Shown here one piece after another: positions 10,049 through 19,548 of a DNA stretch of 64,000 bases; position 1 is the stretch's first letter; each line of letters opens with the position of its first letter. Below the pieces are notes generated by a model. That model ran no database searches. It worked only from the letters and a program-made list of their open reading frames with translations, and had not been told where the DNA came from. The position numbers and the translations under genes were made by a program. The DNA comes from Paenibacillus sacheonensis (GTDB taxonomy: Bacteria > Bacillota > Bacilli > Paenibacillales > Paenibacillaceae). Location of the stretch: positions 310,001-374,000 of the forward strand of contig NZ_JAAAMU010000004.1 of the NCBI RefSeq assembly GCF_009909195.1, given 5' to 3'.

Positions 10049-11374
10049 ATGACTGAAAGAGTGAAAGTCGTAACATTGGGCTGCGAGAAAAACCTCGTTG
10101 ATTCCGAGATTATGTCGGGGTTGATTGATGCCAGAGGATACCAGCTTGTGGACCAGGCTGACGACGCTACCGTAATCATTGTCAACACCTGCGGTTTTAT
10201 AGATGCCGCGAAGGAAGAGTCCGTCAATACGATTTTGGATATGGCTGAATTTAAGCAAACGGGTCGTTTGAAGGCGCTCATCGTATCGGGCTGCTTGACG
10301 CAGCGTTATAAGAAACAGCTCATGGAGGAAATGCCCGAAATTGACGGCATTGTCGGAACGGGCGATTTTCATCACATTACGGACATTGTCGACGAGGCGC
10401 TTCGCGGCAAACGTCCCGTAAAGGTCGGCAACCCGGCTTTCGATTACGATCAGAAGCTGCCGCGCCTAGTTACGACGCCGCGTTATACGGCGTACGTGAA
10501 GATCGCGGAAGGCTGCGATAATGCATGTACGTTCTGTTCAATTCCGATCATGCGCGGCAAATTCCGCAGCCGTTCGATGGATTCGATCGTTGCCGAAGTG
10601 CAGCAGCTTGCCGATCAAGGCGTTAGAGAAGTTAGCTTGATCGCGCAGGATTCCACGAATTATGGCACCGATCTGTATGATAAGTTCATGCTGCCCGAGC
10701 TGCTGAATCGTGTCAGCGAAGTGGATGGAATCTCGTGGGTGCGCCTGCACTATGCGTATCCGGGCTTCTTTTCGGATGAACTGATCGCGACGATCGCGGC
10801 AAATCCGAAAGTATGCAACTATATCGATATGCCTTTGCAGCACAGCGAAGATTCGATCCTGAAGCGCATGCGTCGTCCCGGTCGTCAGCGCGACACGCGC
10901 GAGCTTGTCTCCCGCATTCGTGCCAGCATTCCTGACGTTGCACTGCGTACCTCGATTATTGTCGGTTTCCCGGGTGAAACGGAAGAGGATTTCAATCGTT
11001 TGTGCGATTTCGTTCGCGAGATGAAATTCGACCGTCTTGGCGTCTTTACCTATTCCCCGGAAGAGGATACGCCTGCCGTTCGTTTACCGGACGCCGTGCC
11101 GGATGACGTGAAGGAATGGCGTTCCAATACGCTGATGGAAATTCAGCGCGAAGTATCCAAGGAACTGAGCGGCAAGCACATCGGCAAAGAAATCGATGTG
11201 TTGGTTGAACGCTATGACGGTCGAAGCGACGTATACGTCGGCCGTTCGCCGTACGATGCACCTGAAATCGACGGCGAGGTGTTCATTTCCAACTGCAAAG
11301 CGGCGATCGGGGAAATTCAAAGGGTGCGGATTACGCATGCTTACGAATTTGATATGTCCGGGGAGGGGCTATAG
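10049..11374 (+). CDS. rimO: Ribosomal protein S12 methylthiotransferase RimO
   Basis: Radical SAM enzyme that adds a methylthio group to an aspartate of ribosomal protein S12. It has an N-terminal UPF0004 domain with cysteines for one iron-sulfur cluster (GCEKNLVDSE, NTCGF, SGCL), the radical SAM CxxxCxxC in CDNACTFCSI, and a C-terminal TRAM domain. The GCEKNLVDSE signature separates RimO from MiaB (GCQMN), which is also present at 23.2 kb. ATG 10049 is chosen over an upstream TTG, which would sit too close to the GGAGG at 10026. The stop abuts pgsA. Confidence 0.92.
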   Translation: MTERVKVVTLGCEKNLVDSEIMSGLIDARGYQLVDQADDATVIIVNTCGFIDAAKEESVNTILDMAEFKQTGRLKALIVSGCLTQRYKKQLMEEMPEIDGIVGTGDFHHITDIVDEALRGKRPVKVGNPAFDYDQKLPRLVTTPRYTAYVKIAEGCDNACTFCSIPIMRGKFRSRSMDSIVAEVQQLADQGVREVSLIAQDSTNYGTDLYDKFMLPELLNRVSEVDGISWVRLHYAYPGFFSDELIATIAANPKVCNYIDMPLQHSEDSILKRMRRPGRQRDTRELVSRIRASIPDVALRTSIIVGFPGETEEDFNRLCDFVREMKFDRLGVFTYSPEEDTPAVRLPDAVPDDVKEWRSNTLMEIQREVSKELSGKHIGKEIDVLVERYDGRSDVYVGRSPYDAPEIDGEVFISNCKAAIGEIQRVRITHAYEFDMSGEGL

Positions 11375-11959
11375 TTGAATTTAGCCAACCGCATCACGCT
11401 CGCACGCATCTTTTTGGTGCCCATCATTATGGTGCTGCTGCTTATTAATGTGGATTTGAAGCCGCTCACGTTCGACAACTCGGATTTCTCGATTACGTGG
11501 AATCAGATTTTGGCCGCGATCGTATTTATCGTCGCGGCGAGCACGGACGGTCTTGACGGCTATATCGCGCGCAAGAACAAAATCGTCACCAACCTCGGCA
11601 AGCTGCTGGATCCGCTGGCGGATAAGCTGCTCGTCGCAGCCGTGCTTATTTCCCTTGTGGAGATGGAGAAGCTGCATGCCTGGATCGCCATCGTTATCAT
11701 CAGCCGGGAGTTTGCGGTGACGGGCTTGCGGCAGATCGCCTTGCTGGAAGGCTCCGTAGTCGCTGCGAGCACGTGGGGCAAGTGGAAGACAGCCGTGCAA
11801 ATCACGATGATCATCGACTTGCTGCTCAACAATTTCCCGTTCGCGTTCCTCGACTTTCCGTTCGATCAAATCTCGATCTATGCGGCGGCGCTCATCACGG
11901 TGTACTCCGGGATCGATTATTTCGTCAAAAATAAAAACCTTATTCCGCTTACCGCATAG
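11375..11959 (+). CDS. pgsA: CDP-diacylglycerol--glycerol-3-phosphate 3-phosphatidyltransferase
   Basis: Membrane enzyme making phosphatidylglycerophosphate, the committed step to phosphatidylglycerol. The CDP-alcohol phosphotransferase motif is complete: DGLDGYIARK, then GKLLDPLADK. Several hydrophobic segments cover the 194 residues. It starts with TTG at 11375 directly after the rimO stop, with GGGGAGGGG inside the end of rimO as ribosome site, so it is in the rimO transcription unit. Confidence 0.93.
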   Translation: MNLANRITLARIFLVPIIMVLLLINVDLKPLTFDNSDFSITWNQILAAIVFIVAASTDGLDGYIARKNKIVTNLGKLLDPLADKLLVAAVLISLVEMEKLHAWIAIVIISREFAVTGLRQIALLEGSVVAASTWGKWKTAVQITMIIDLLLNNFPFAFLDFPFDQISIYAAALITVYSGIDYFVKNKNLIPLTA

Positions 11960-11969
11960 CACGGCAGCA

Positions 11970-12017
11970 GGCATCACTCCTTCGCTTTTCATGGATAGAG
12001 AGTGATGCTTTGCTTTT
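11970..12017 (+). terminator. Intrinsic terminator after pgsA
   Basis: GCATCACTC (11971-11979) and GAGTGATGC (12000-12008) are perfect nine-base arms, followed by a T-rich run interrupted by GC. Confidence 0.75.
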
Positions 12018-12086
12018 CCCTGGCAAGTCTGTCATCGTTGACCGTATTTGCCTTCTATCCTGTACATAAGAAATGGAGCTGTTCAG

Positions 12087-13346
12087 ATGCGTGCAGAAAT
12101 CATAGCTGTCGGGACGGAGCTGCTGCTCGGTCAAACGGTCAATACGAATGCGACTTATTTGTCGCAAGGATTGGCCGAGCTCGGAATCGACGTTTATTTT
12201 CAAACGGTTGTCGGCGACAATGCCGGCCGCATTCGCGAGGCGATTACCTTGGCCAGATCCCGCGCGGATTTGATCTTATTTACGGGCGGATTGGGACCGA
12301 CGATGGACGATTTGACGAAGGACGCCCTGGCTGAGTTGCTGGGCAGATCCATCGAGGAACATGAGCCGAGCATGGTGAAGATCGAAGCCATGTTCACCTC
12401 GCGAGGCATCCATATGGTGGAGAGCAACCGCAGGCAGGCGAACTTGATCGAAGGCAGCGATCCCCTGGACAACGAAGCGGGGCTCGCCGTAGGCAACGCG
12501 CTTACGGTGGAAGGGACGCATTACGTGCTGCTCCCGGGTCCTCCGCGCGAGATGAAGCCGATGTTCGACGGGCCCGCGAAGACTTGGCTGCGCGGCGTAA
12601 TGAACGAGGAGAGACGACTGTATTCGCGCCTCCTCAAGTTTGCCGGGATCGGGGAGTCCTCGCTCGAGCAAGCGCTGATCGACTTGATTGAGACGCAGAC
12701 CGACCCTTCCATAGCCCCGTATGCCAAAGAAGGCGAAGTAGCGATCAGGGTATCCACCAAAGCGCTCAGCGAGCTCGAAGCGAACGCCAGATTGGATGCG
12801 GCGGAGCAGCAAATCAAGGAACGCGTAGGACAGTTCCTGTACGCCCGTGAAGACATCGCGCTGGAGGAAGCGGTCATCCGTCTGCTCCGGGCATCCAGAC
12901 GAACGCTCGCAAGCGCAGAGAGCTTAACGGGCGGCCTGTTCGCGCAGCTCATTACCCGGATCCCGGGAAGCAGCGGCGAGTTTACGGGCGGCGTCGTGAC
13001 GTACACGAATTTAATGAAACACCGCCTGCTCAGCATTCCGTTGTCGCAGTTGGAAGGCACGGGCGCGCCGGGGGCGATCAGCGAATCAACGGCCGCACTG
13101 ATGGCGGAGCGGGTCCGGGAGCTGACCGACAGCGATTTCGGCGTTTCGCTGACCGGCGTCGCGGGTCCTTCGGAGTCGGAAGGCAAGCCCGTGGGTCTTG
13201 TCTATTTTGGATTGGCAGAGCGAGGCCAGCAGACGAAAGTCTATACGGCCAACATGAACGGCAACCGCGAGATGATCCGCGTACGTGCCGCAAAGTCGCT
13301 TCTTTATCGACTCTGGCAAGCTTTGTCGGGTCATGAAGGAATGTAG
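12087..13346 (+). CDS. cinA: CinA family competence/damage-inducible protein
   Basis: 419-aa protein with an N-terminal molybdopterin-binding-like (COG1058) domain starting MRAEIIAVGTELLLGQ and containing TGGLGPTMDD, and a C-terminal CinA/PncC domain (SAESLTGGLFAQLIT) that in related proteins deamidates nicotinamide mononucleotide. ATG 12087 has GGAG eight bases upstream; an in-frame ATG at 12048 would add residues not seen in the family. Its place just before recA matches Bacillus and Streptococcus, where cinA and recA are adjacent. Confidence 0.92.
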   Translation: MRAEIIAVGTELLLGQTVNTNATYLSQGLAELGIDVYFQTVVGDNAGRIREAITLARSRADLILFTGGLGPTMDDLTKDALAELLGRSIEEHEPSMVKIEAMFTSRGIHMVESNRRQANLIEGSDPLDNEAGLAVGNALTVEGTHYVLLPGPPREMKPMFDGPAKTWLRGVMNEERRLYSRLLKFAGIGESSLEQALIDLIETQTDPSIAPYAKEGEVAIRVSTKALSELEANARLDAAEQQIKERVGQFLYAREDIALEEAVIRLLRASRRTLASAESLTGGLFAQLITRIPGSSGEFTGGVVTYTNLMKHRLLSIPLSQLEGTGAPGAISESTAALMAERVRELTDSDFGVSLTGVAGPSESEGKPVGLVYFGLAERGQQTKVYTANMNGNREMIRVRAAKSLLYRLWQALSGHEGM

Positions 13347-13407
13347 CGGCATCTAAAATAAAAGCTTGTCAACGTTTTCTCGATCGACTATAATCGACTT
13401 TATACGG

Positions 13408-13449
13408 AAGAACCGTGGCGAAGATTACTTTGCTGCGGTTCTTTTTTTT
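13408..13449 (+). terminator. Intrinsic terminator after cinA
   Basis: GAACCG (13410-13415) and CGGTTC (13436-13441) arms with eight T residues following. It separates cinA from recA, although the two are adjacent. Confidence 0.82.
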
Positions 13450-13475
13450 GTCTCTCTGTTGGCCAATAGAGAATA

Positions 13476-13489
13476 AGAATATATGTTCG
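13476..13489 (+). promoter_or_regulatory. Candidate LexA (SOS) operator before recA
   Basis: AGAATATATGTTCG fits the Bacillota SOS box CGAACRNRYGTTYC at 11 of 14 positions, with the GTTC half intact. It lies ten bases upstream of the recA -35 element, where LexA could block transcription. Confidence 0.6.
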
Positions 13490-13498
13490 TAAAAATGC

Positions 13499-13527
13499 TT
13501 GTCAAAGCTATCGAAACAGGGTATCAT
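13499..13527 (+). promoter_or_regulatory. Sigma-A promoter of recA
   Basis: TTGTCA (13499-13504) and TATCAT (13522-13527) with a 17-base spacer. Confidence 0.72.
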
Positions 13528-13558
13528 GAGAATATAAATTATGAGGGATGTGAGTTCG

Positions 13559-14617
13559 TTGGCGGATCGTAAAGCTGCGCTTGAAATGGCTCTGCGTCAA
13601 ATAGAGAAGCAATTTGGTAAAGGCTCCATCATGAAACTCGGAGAATCGACACATATGCAAGTAGAGGTCGTATCCAGCGGCGCGCTCGCGTTGGATATCG
13701 CGCTTGGAATCGGCGGATTCCCGCGCGGCCGTGTTATCGAAGTATATGGACCGGAGTCTTCCGGTAAGACGACCGTAGCGCTGCACGCGATCGCCGAAGT
13801 ACAGCGCGCTGGCGGACAAGCCGCTTTCATCGACGCCGAGCATGCGCTCGATCCGTCGTATGCTAGTAAGCTGGGCGTTAATATCGACGAACTGCTTCTG
13901 TCGCAGCCCGATACGGGCGAGCAAGCGCTCGAAATCGCCGAGGCGCTCGTACGCAGCGGCGCGGTGGACATCGTTGTCGTTGACTCCGTTGCGGCTCTCG
14001 TGCCTAAGGCCGAGATCGAAGGCGACATGGGAGATTCCCACGTCGGTCTTCAAGCCCGTCTGATGTCGCAAGCTCTTCGTAAGCTTTCAGGTGCGATCAG
14101 CAAATCGAAGACAATCGCCATTTTCATTAACCAATTGCGTGAGAAAGTCGGCGTTATGTTCGGTAATCCGGAGACGACGCCAGGCGGCCGCGCTTTGAAA
14201 TTCTATTCCTCGGTACGTCTTGACGTTCGTCGGATCGAATCGATCAAGCAAGGCAATGATGTGGTCGGCAACCGGACACGGATTAAAGTCGTGAAGAATA
14301 AGGTTGCGCCTCCGTTCAAGCAGGCCGAAGTTGATATCATGTACGGCGAAGGCATTTCCAAAGAAGGCAGCATCGTCGATATCGGAGTCGAGCACGATAT
14401 TATCCAGAAGAGCGGTGCCTGGTTCTCCTTTAACGGGGAGCGTCTGGGACAAGGCCGCGAGAATGCGAAGCAGTTCTTGAAGGAACGCAAAGATATTTCT
14501 TCCGTTATCGAGCAGCAAATTCGCGAAGTCAGCAACGTTGCAGCCGCGGCGACAGCTGGCGCTGCGTTCAGCGAGGACGAGGGAACCGAGGACGAATTGG
14601 AACTCGACATCGAATAA
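13559..14617 (+). CDS. recA: Recombinase RecA
   Basis: ATP-dependent strand-exchange protein and SOS coprotease. The Walker A motif GPESSGKTT and the conserved KVKNK... region and C-terminal acidic tail ([14 protein letters not shown]) are present. The TTG at 13559 is preferred because it gives [25 protein letters not shown] right at the N-terminus, as in B. subtilis RecA, and a length of 352 aa. The upstream ATG at 13541 would leave a leader of only a few bases after the predicted promoter and no ribosome site. Expected to be induced by DNA damage through the LexA box. Confidence 0.95.
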   Translation: MADRKAALEMALRQIEKQFGKGSIMKLGESTHMQVEVVSSGALALDIALGIGGFPRGRVIEVYGPESSGKTTVALHAIAEVQRAGGQAAFIDAEHALDPSYASKLGVNIDELLLSQPDTGEQALEIAEALVRSGAVDIVVVDSVAALVPKAEIEGDMGDSHVGLQARLMSQALRKLSGAISKSKTIAIFINQLREKVGVMFGNPETTPGGRALKFYSSVRLDVRRIESIKQGNDVVGNRTRIKVVKNKVAPPFKQAEVDIMYGEGISKEGSIVDIGVEHDIIQKSGAWFSFNGERLGQGRENAKQFLKERKDISSVIEQQIREVSNVAAAATAGAAFSEDEGTEDELELDIE

Positions 14618-14653
14618 CATCGGTTTGCATTTCATCGACTAATGCATATAGTT

Positions 14654-14682
14654 AAGCACCTGCGAAGGGTGCTTTTCTTTTT
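14654..14682 (+). terminator. Intrinsic terminator after recA
   Basis: AGCACC (14655-14660) and GGTGCT (14668-14673) followed by TTTCTTTTTT. Confidence 0.8.
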
Positions 14683-14702
14683 TATAGGGGAGTTGGACAA
14701 GC

Positions 14703-15368
14703 TTGCTGACGATTACCGGCGTAGAACAGGTTCCGAAGAAGAAACAGCGGTATTATTTATATGTCAATGATGCGAAGGAACCGTTTACGGACGTTCATGA
14801 GGATCTATTGATCAAATTCCGACTGCTGAAGGGGCGGGAAATCGACGCCGAAGAGTTAAAGCAAATCGTGCTGGAAGATAGTCATCATCGTGCCTATATA
14901 TTGGCGCTTGCCTATCTGGGAGCCAGACAGCGGACGGAGAAGGAAATCACCCGATACTTGTCTAAGAAAGAACTGGACGAGCAGTCGGCCCAGAAAGCGA
15001 TCGAACGGCTTCGTAAGGAAGGTCTCGTCAACGACCCGCAATATGCGGAGCTTTATGCCGCTCAGCGAATGCGCACGCAGCTGAAAGGGAGACGTCTCCT
15101 GCAGCAGGAATTGCTTCAGAGGGGCATCAAGCGGGATACGGCCAAGGAAGCCGCGGCGAAGCTGAGCCCGGAATCGGAGACGGAGATGGCGGTTCGTGCC
15201 GCGCTGAAGAAATGGCCATCTATAAAGGGAGAAGAGCGTGAGAGAAAGCAGAAGCTGGCGGTCTTCTTGCTGCGCAGAGGGTTCCCTTCTTCGATCGTCC
15301 GGGAAGCAGTAAAAGCGGCATCCGAAGGGGAGCTGGACGACGAAGATGGGCAGATGCTTGACAATTGA
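14703..15368 (+). CDS. recX: Regulatory protein RecX
   Basis: 221-aa helical-repeat protein that binds RecA filaments and modulates their activity. The RecX signatures GARQRTEKEITRYLSKK and ERLRKEGLVNDPQYAE are clear. It starts with TTG at 14703, ten bases after AGGGGAG, and follows recA as in many bacteria, though a terminator lies between. The tail is acidic. Confidence 0.88.
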   Translation: MLTITGVEQVPKKKQRYYLYVNDAKEPFTDVHEDLLIKFRLLKGREIDAEELKQIVLEDSHHRAYILALAYLGARQRTEKEITRYLSKKELDEQSAQKAIERLRKEGLVNDPQYAELYAAQRMRTQLKGRRLLQQELLQRGIKRDTAKEAAAKLSPESETEMAVRAALKKWPSIKGEERERKQKLAVFLLRRGFPSSIVREAVKAASEGELDDEDGQMLDN

Positions 15369-15387
15369 TTTTCACAAAAGATAAAAT
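15358..15387 (+). promoter_or_regulatory. Sigma-A promoter for rny, overlapping the recX stop
   Basis: TTGACA (15358-15363) and TAAAAT (15382-15387) are 18 bases apart. The -35 overlaps the last codons of recX, and an AT-rich leader of about 150 bases follows before rny. Confidence 0.65.
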
Positions 15388-15541
15388 GAGTTTGTATTCT
15401 TTCTTCCAGAATCGATTTTCCTTCCAAAAATTGATTCAAAACGATTATTTTCGTCAAATTAAGCATGCACGTTAAAAACCGGCTGGAAAACCAAATACTG
15501 TCCCAAGCGTTTGCTTAGGTGAACAACGAGGAGGTGAGATA

Positions 15542-17083
15542 ATGCCAATCTGGGCAACTATCCTGATCGCTCTCGTTGTTGGTGCAATTTTCTTTGGTGT
15601 CGGTTATTTTATTCGAAAATCGATCGCCGAGGCCAAAATTTCTAGTGCCGAGCAAGCCGCTAGTCAGATCGTTGACAATGCGAGGAAAGATGCGGAAGCG
15701 CTTAAGAAAGAAACGGTTCTCGAAGCGAAAGATGAAGTCCACAAGCTCCGTACCGAGGCTGAGAGAGATATTCGCGAACGTCGCAATGAGGTACAGCGTC
15801 TTGAAAGACGACTGATTCAGAAAGAAGAGTCGTTGGATAAAAAAATAGAAGCGCTGGAACGCAAAGAAGAACAAGTAGCCAACAAAGAGAAGCGGATCGA
15901 GGAAACACAAGAGCAGATCGATTCACTCTACAAGCAGCAGCTTCATGAACTGGAACGGATTTCGAACTTGACGATGGAGGATGCGAAGCAAGTCATCCTG
16001 ACCAACGTCGAACAAGAGGTTCGTCATGAAACGGCGCAAATGATCAAAGAGATCGAGTCGCAGGCGAAAGAAGAAGCGGATAAGAAAGCTCGTGATATTA
16101 TCTCGCTTGCTATTCAACGCTGTGCCGCCGATCATGTGGCAGAGACGACGGTATCCGTCGTTGCGCTGCCGAACGAAGAAATGAAAGGCCGCATTATCGG
16201 CCGCGAAGGCCGCAACATCCGTGCACTGGAGACGTTGACCGGTATCGATCTCATCATCGACGATACACCGGAAGCGGTCATCTTGTCCGGTTTCGATCCT
16301 ATTCGCCGCGAAATTGCCCGCACTTCCCTCGAGAAGCTTGTCGCGGATGGACGTATCCATCCTGCGCGAATCGAGGAAATGGTCGAGAAATCTCGTAAGG
16401 AAGTGGACGAGCGCATCCGTGAATACGGAGAGCAGGCGACGTATGAAGTCGGCGTACACGGTTTACACCCAGACTTGATCAAAATTCTTGGCCGCTTGAA
16501 ATACCGTACCAGCTATGGACAAAATGTGTTGAAGCATTCCATGGAAGTTGCGTATTTGACCGGTCTCATGGCTGCCGAGCTGGGCGAAGACATTACGTTG
16601 GCAAGAAGAGCAGGATTACTGCACGATATCGGCAAAGCGCTTGACCACGAAGTGGAAGGGTCGCATGTCGAGATCGGCGTCGAGCTGGCGAAGAAATACA
16701 AAGAGCATCCGGTCGTCATCAACAGTATCGCTTCTCACCATGGCGACTGCGAAGCGACTTCGGTTATCGCCATGCTGGTCGGCGCAGCAGATGCATTATC
16801 GGCTGCACGCCCAGGGGCAAGAAGAGAGACGCTCGAAACGTATATCAAGCGCCTGGAGAAGCTGGAGGGCATTTCGGAATCGTTCGAAGGCGTCGAGAAA
16901 TCGTACGCCATCCAAGCCGGACGCGAGGTTCGCGTCATGGTTCAACCGGACAAAATCGACGATACGGAAGCGTTCCGCCTAGCGCGCGACATTACGAAGA
17001 AGATCGAGAGCGAACTCGATTATCCGGGTCATATCAAAGTGACGGTCATCCGCGAGACGCGCGCCGTCGAATACGCCAAATAA
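15542..17083 (+). CDS. rny: Ribonuclease Y
   Basis: Membrane-anchored endoribonuclease that starts mRNA decay. It has one N-terminal membrane helix (residues 4-24), a long charged coiled coil (about 30-200), a KH RNA-binding domain ([17 protein letters not shown]), and an HD metal phosphohydrolase domain with [12 protein letters not shown]. 513 aa is close to the family norm of 520. AGGAGGTG precedes the ATG. Its partner complex RicA is encoded 7.7 kb downstream. Confidence 0.95.
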   Translation: MPIWATILIALVVGAIFFGVGYFIRKSIAEAKISSAEQAASQIVDNARKDAEALKKETVLEAKDEVHKLRTEAERDIRERRNEVQRLERRLIQKEESLDKKIEALERKEEQVANKEKRIEETQEQIDSLYKQQLHELERISNLTMEDAKQVILTNVEQEVRHETAQMIKEIESQAKEEADKKARDIISLAIQRCAADHVAETTVSVVALPNEEMKGRIIGREGRNIRALETLTGIDLIIDDTPEAVILSGFDPIRREIARTSLEKLVADGRIHPARIEEMVEKSRKEVDERIREYGEQATYEVGVHGLHPDLIKILGRLKYRTSYGQNVLKHSMEVAYLTGLMAAELGEDITLARRAGLLHDIGKALDHEVEGSHVEIGVELAKKYKEHPVVINSIASHHGDCEATSVIAMLVGAADALSAARPGARRETLETYIKRLEKLEGISESFEGVEKSYAIQAGREVRVMVQPDKIDDTEAFRLARDITKKIESELDYPGHIKVTVIRETRAVEYAK

Positions 17084-17103
17084 CAGCATAGCAATCAACA
17101 CGA

Positions 17104-17134
17104 GAAAAGTGGCTGCCTGTCAGCCACTTTTCTG
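17104..17134 (+). terminator. Intrinsic terminator after rny
   Basis: Perfect eleven-base arms AAAAGTGGCTG (17105-17115) and CAGCCACTTTT (17121-17131) with a five-base loop. The palindromic A/T ends could let it work in both directions. Confidence 0.85.
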
Positions 17135-17160
17135 GTCTAAACAGAAAGGTTTGGAAGAGC

Positions 17161-17955
17161 ATGAACGTATTATTTATCGGCGATATCGTTGGCAACGTGG
17201 GCCGCACGGCGGTCAAGAAAGTGCTGCCTGCACTGAAATCGAAATACAACCCGCATATCATCATCGCGAATGGGGAGAATGCCGCAGCAGGAAGAGGCAT
17301 AACGGCAGCGATCGTAAAGGAACTGCTGGAGGCCGGCGTGCATGGCATTACGATGGGGAACCACACCTGGGACAATAAGGACATCTTCGAATGGATCGAC
17401 GATCAACCCCGCATCGTTCGTCCGGCTAACTTTGCGCCGGAAGCGCCGGGTCAAGGGGCAACCGTCATCAAAGCCAATGGAAAAGAACTGGCCATCATAA
17501 ATTTGCAGGGCCGGACATTCCTGCCGCCGATCGACTGTCCGTTCCGGTACGCGGACGAGCTGATCGAGCATTACCAGCAGGAGACGAAAAATATCCTCGT
17601 CGATTTTCACGCGGAAGCCACTTCGGAGAAAATCGCCATGGGCTGGCATTTGGATGGGAAAGCGTCGATCGTGCTCGGTACCCATACGCATGTGCAGACG
17701 AATGACGACCGGATTCTTCCGAATGGTACGGCATATATTACGGACGTCGGCATGGTCGGTCCGATGGATGGCGTGCTCGGAATGGAGAAGGGACCTGTCC
17801 TTCATAAGTTCTTGACCCAACTGCCAGTACGGTTCGTGGTCGACGAAGGAAATTGGCATTTGCACGGCATATCGGTTGAAATCGACGATGCGACGGGCAA
17901 AGCGAAAAAAATCCAAAAAATCCGGCTGACGGAAACGGAATGGCTGCTCATGTAG
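17161..17955 (+). CDS. ymdB: YmdB family metallophosphoesterase
   Basis: 264-aa TIGR00282-type dinuclear metal phosphodiesterase; B. subtilis YmdB hydrolyses 2',3'-cyclic nucleotides and affects biofilm and motility choice. Metal-binding motifs are visible: GDIVGNVGR, NGENAAAGRG, GNHTWDN, DFHAEATSEK and GTHTHVQT. The gene follows rny as in Bacillus. The last codons and the stop lie inside the terminator hairpin. Confidence 0.93.
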   Translation: MNVLFIGDIVGNVGRTAVKKVLPALKSKYNPHIIIANGENAAAGRGITAAIVKELLEAGVHGITMGNHTWDNKDIFEWIDDQPRIVRPANFAPEAPGQGATVIKANGKELAIINLQGRTFLPPIDCPFRYADELIEHYQQETKNILVDFHAEATSEKIAMGWHLDGKASIVLGTHTHVQTNDDRILPNGTAYITDVGMVGPMDGVLGMEKGPVLHKFLTQLPVRFVVDEGNWHLHGISVEIDDATGKAKKIQKIRLTETEWLLM

Positions 17956-17970
17956 CAGCCATTTTTTTTA
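17939..17970 (+). terminator. Intrinsic terminator overlapping the ymdB stop codon
   Basis: TGGCTGCT (17941-17948) pairs with AGCAGCCA (17954-17961), followed by eight T residues. The TAG at 17953-17955 lies between loop and right arm. Confidence 0.85.
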
Positions 17971-18145
17971 TTTCCGATCACGGTTGTCCGCTCGCGCGCA
18001 GAAGCGAGTTTAGCCTTTCATCATTTATGTCTAATAGTATCAAGGGAGAATTGCATTTCGCGTTCCAAAGCACTGCGCGTTGGTATTTTCTTGCTCTATG
18101 AAAATTCTTGCAATTCAGAAGATTTCGCCAACATAGCGCAAGAAA

Positions 18146-18175
18146 GAAGGAATTATTTCTTCTCTCTCGAATACT
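18146..18175 (+). promoter_or_regulatory. Candidate sigma-H promoter of spoVS
   Basis: GAAGGAATT at 18146-18154 matches the sigma-H -35 (AGGAWWW) and CTCGAATAC at 18166-18174 matches the -10 core GAAT, with 11 bases between the boxes. spoVS is a known sigma-H gene in B. subtilis, so location and gene agree. Confidence 0.6.
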
Positions 18176-18222
18176 TATCGTAATAGCGGTATTCATCCAT
18201 CATTCCCGAGGAGGTCACTTTC

Positions 18223-18483
18223 ATGGATGTCTTAAAAGTTTCAGCAAAGTCCAATCCAAATTCTGTTGCAGGAGCTCTGGCTGGCGTGCTGCGTGAGCGC
18301 GGAGCGGCTGAATTGCAAGCAATCGGGGCTGGTGCGTTGAATCAAGCGGTAAAGGCGGTTGCGATCGCACGAGGTTTCGTCGCGCCGAGCGGGGTAGACC
18401 TTATTTGCATCCCGGCATTTACGGACATTGTCATCGATGGAGAAGACCGAACGGCCATCAAGCTCATCGTCGAACCCAGATAG
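18223..18483 (+). CDS. spoVS: Stage V sporulation protein S
   Basis: 86-aa Alba-like protein needed for proper spore coat and septation progress in Bacillus; exact molecular role unresolved. The sequence MDVLKVSAKSNPNSVAGALAGV and its length are diagnostic. GAGGAGGTC precedes the ATG. The 267 bases between the ymdB stop and this gene hold the ymdB terminator and the candidate sigma-H promoter but no gene I can see. Confidence 0.95.
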   Translation: MDVLKVSAKSNPNSVAGALAGVLRERGAAELQAIGAGALNQAVKAVAIARGFVAPSGVDLICIPAFTDIVIDGEDRTAIKLIVEPR

Positions 18484-18515
18484 AACCGGGATCCAGAAGC
18501 GGTATGTAAAGAATT

Positions 18516-18547
18516 AAACCTGTTTACGTCGTAGGCAGGTTTTTTTG
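18516..18547 (+). terminator. Intrinsic terminator after spoVS
   Basis: AACCTG (18517-18522) and CAGGTT (18536-18541) followed by a T run. Confidence 0.75.
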
Positions 18548-18586
18548 CATGGAAAAAATCGAAAACGGGCGGAGGCTGATAAGCTG

Positions 18587-19537
18587 ATGGGAAACTTGCG
18601 TAAGGTGGATTTTCACTGCGATGTCTTGTGGAAGCTGCTTGAGAACCCGGCGTTAACGTTCAACGGGGGCGATCAACGAAATCTTGACGTCACGCTGCCA
18701 AGGTTGAAGCAGGCGGATTCGATATTTCAGACCTTTGCCATCTATATACCGGAGCGAATGGATAAAACAATGGTCCCGATCCTACAAAGCATCGATTTAT
18801 TCTATCGCAAGGTGCTCACCCATCCCGAGATGGCCTTTATACGCACGTCAAGGGATATTCTGGCGCTTCGCCAACAATCAGGTGTCATTGGAGCCATGCT
18901 GTCCCTCGAGGGCGCAGACGGCCTTCAGGGCGACCCTGCTATGGTGCGGATCCTGTTCGCGCTCGGCGTGCGTGCGGCGGGGCTGACGTGGAATAACGCG
19001 AATTGGGCCGCGGACGGCGTTCTGGAGACGCGAGGAGGCGGGTTAACAAAAAAAGGACGCGCCTTCGTAGAAGAATGTAATAGATTGGGTATACTGTTGG
19101 ATGTGTCCCATCTGAGCGATCGCGCTTTCTGGGATATGCTGCAGGTGTCGACGAAACCGATCATCGCATCCCATTCCAACTGCCGCTTCCTTTGTCCGCA
19201 TCCGCGCAATCTGGAGGACGATCAAATCAAAGCGCTTCTGGCGGGCGGGGGACTGATCGGCGTCACGTACGTGCCGCAATTCGTATCGTCGCGCGTTCCT
19301 GCCGGCATTGCTGACGTGCTGCGTCACGTAGAGCGGATTTGCGAGTTTGGCGGCGTGAGCCAGCTGATGTTCGGTTCGGATTTCGACGGTATCGACCATC
19401 ACGTGGAGGGGCTGACCCATCCTGGCGAGCTGCATCAGCTGCAGGACGCGCTCCTGGCGCGCTATCCGGAAGAGGTAGTAAAAGCGTTTTTCGAAACGAA
19501 TGCGCTCGATTTTCTAGCGAAGCATCTGCCTCATTGA
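18587..19537 (+). CDS. Membrane dipeptidase family (M19) zinc peptidase
   Basis: TIM-barrel metallopeptidase of the renal dipeptidase family, 316 aa, expected to cleave dipeptides. Metal ligands are recognisable: the HxD pair in VDFHCDVLWK, the bridging Glu in LSLEGADGL, and His in DVSHLSD and ASHSNCR; FGSDFDGID is also typical. The ATG at 18587 is chosen because GGAGG lies 11 bases before it and the barrel begins right after. It stands alone between spoVS and korAB, a placement also common in Paenibacillus relatives. Natural substrate unknown. Confidence 0.88.
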   Translation: MGNLRKVDFHCDVLWKLLENPALTFNGGDQRNLDVTLPRLKQADSIFQTFAIYIPERMDKTMVPILQSIDLFYRKVLTHPEMAFIRTSRDILALRQQSGVIGAMLSLEGADGLQGDPAMVRILFALGVRAAGLTWNNANWAADGVLETRGGGLTKKGRAFVEECNRLGILLDVSHLSDRAFWDMLQVSTKPIIASHSNCRFLCPHPRNLEDDQIKALLAGGGLIGVTYVPQFVSSRVPAGIADVLRHVERICEFGGVSQLMFGSDFDGIDHHVEGLTHPGELHQLQDALLARYPEEVVKAFFETNALDFLAKHLPH

Positions 19538-19548
19538 TCAATAATTCC

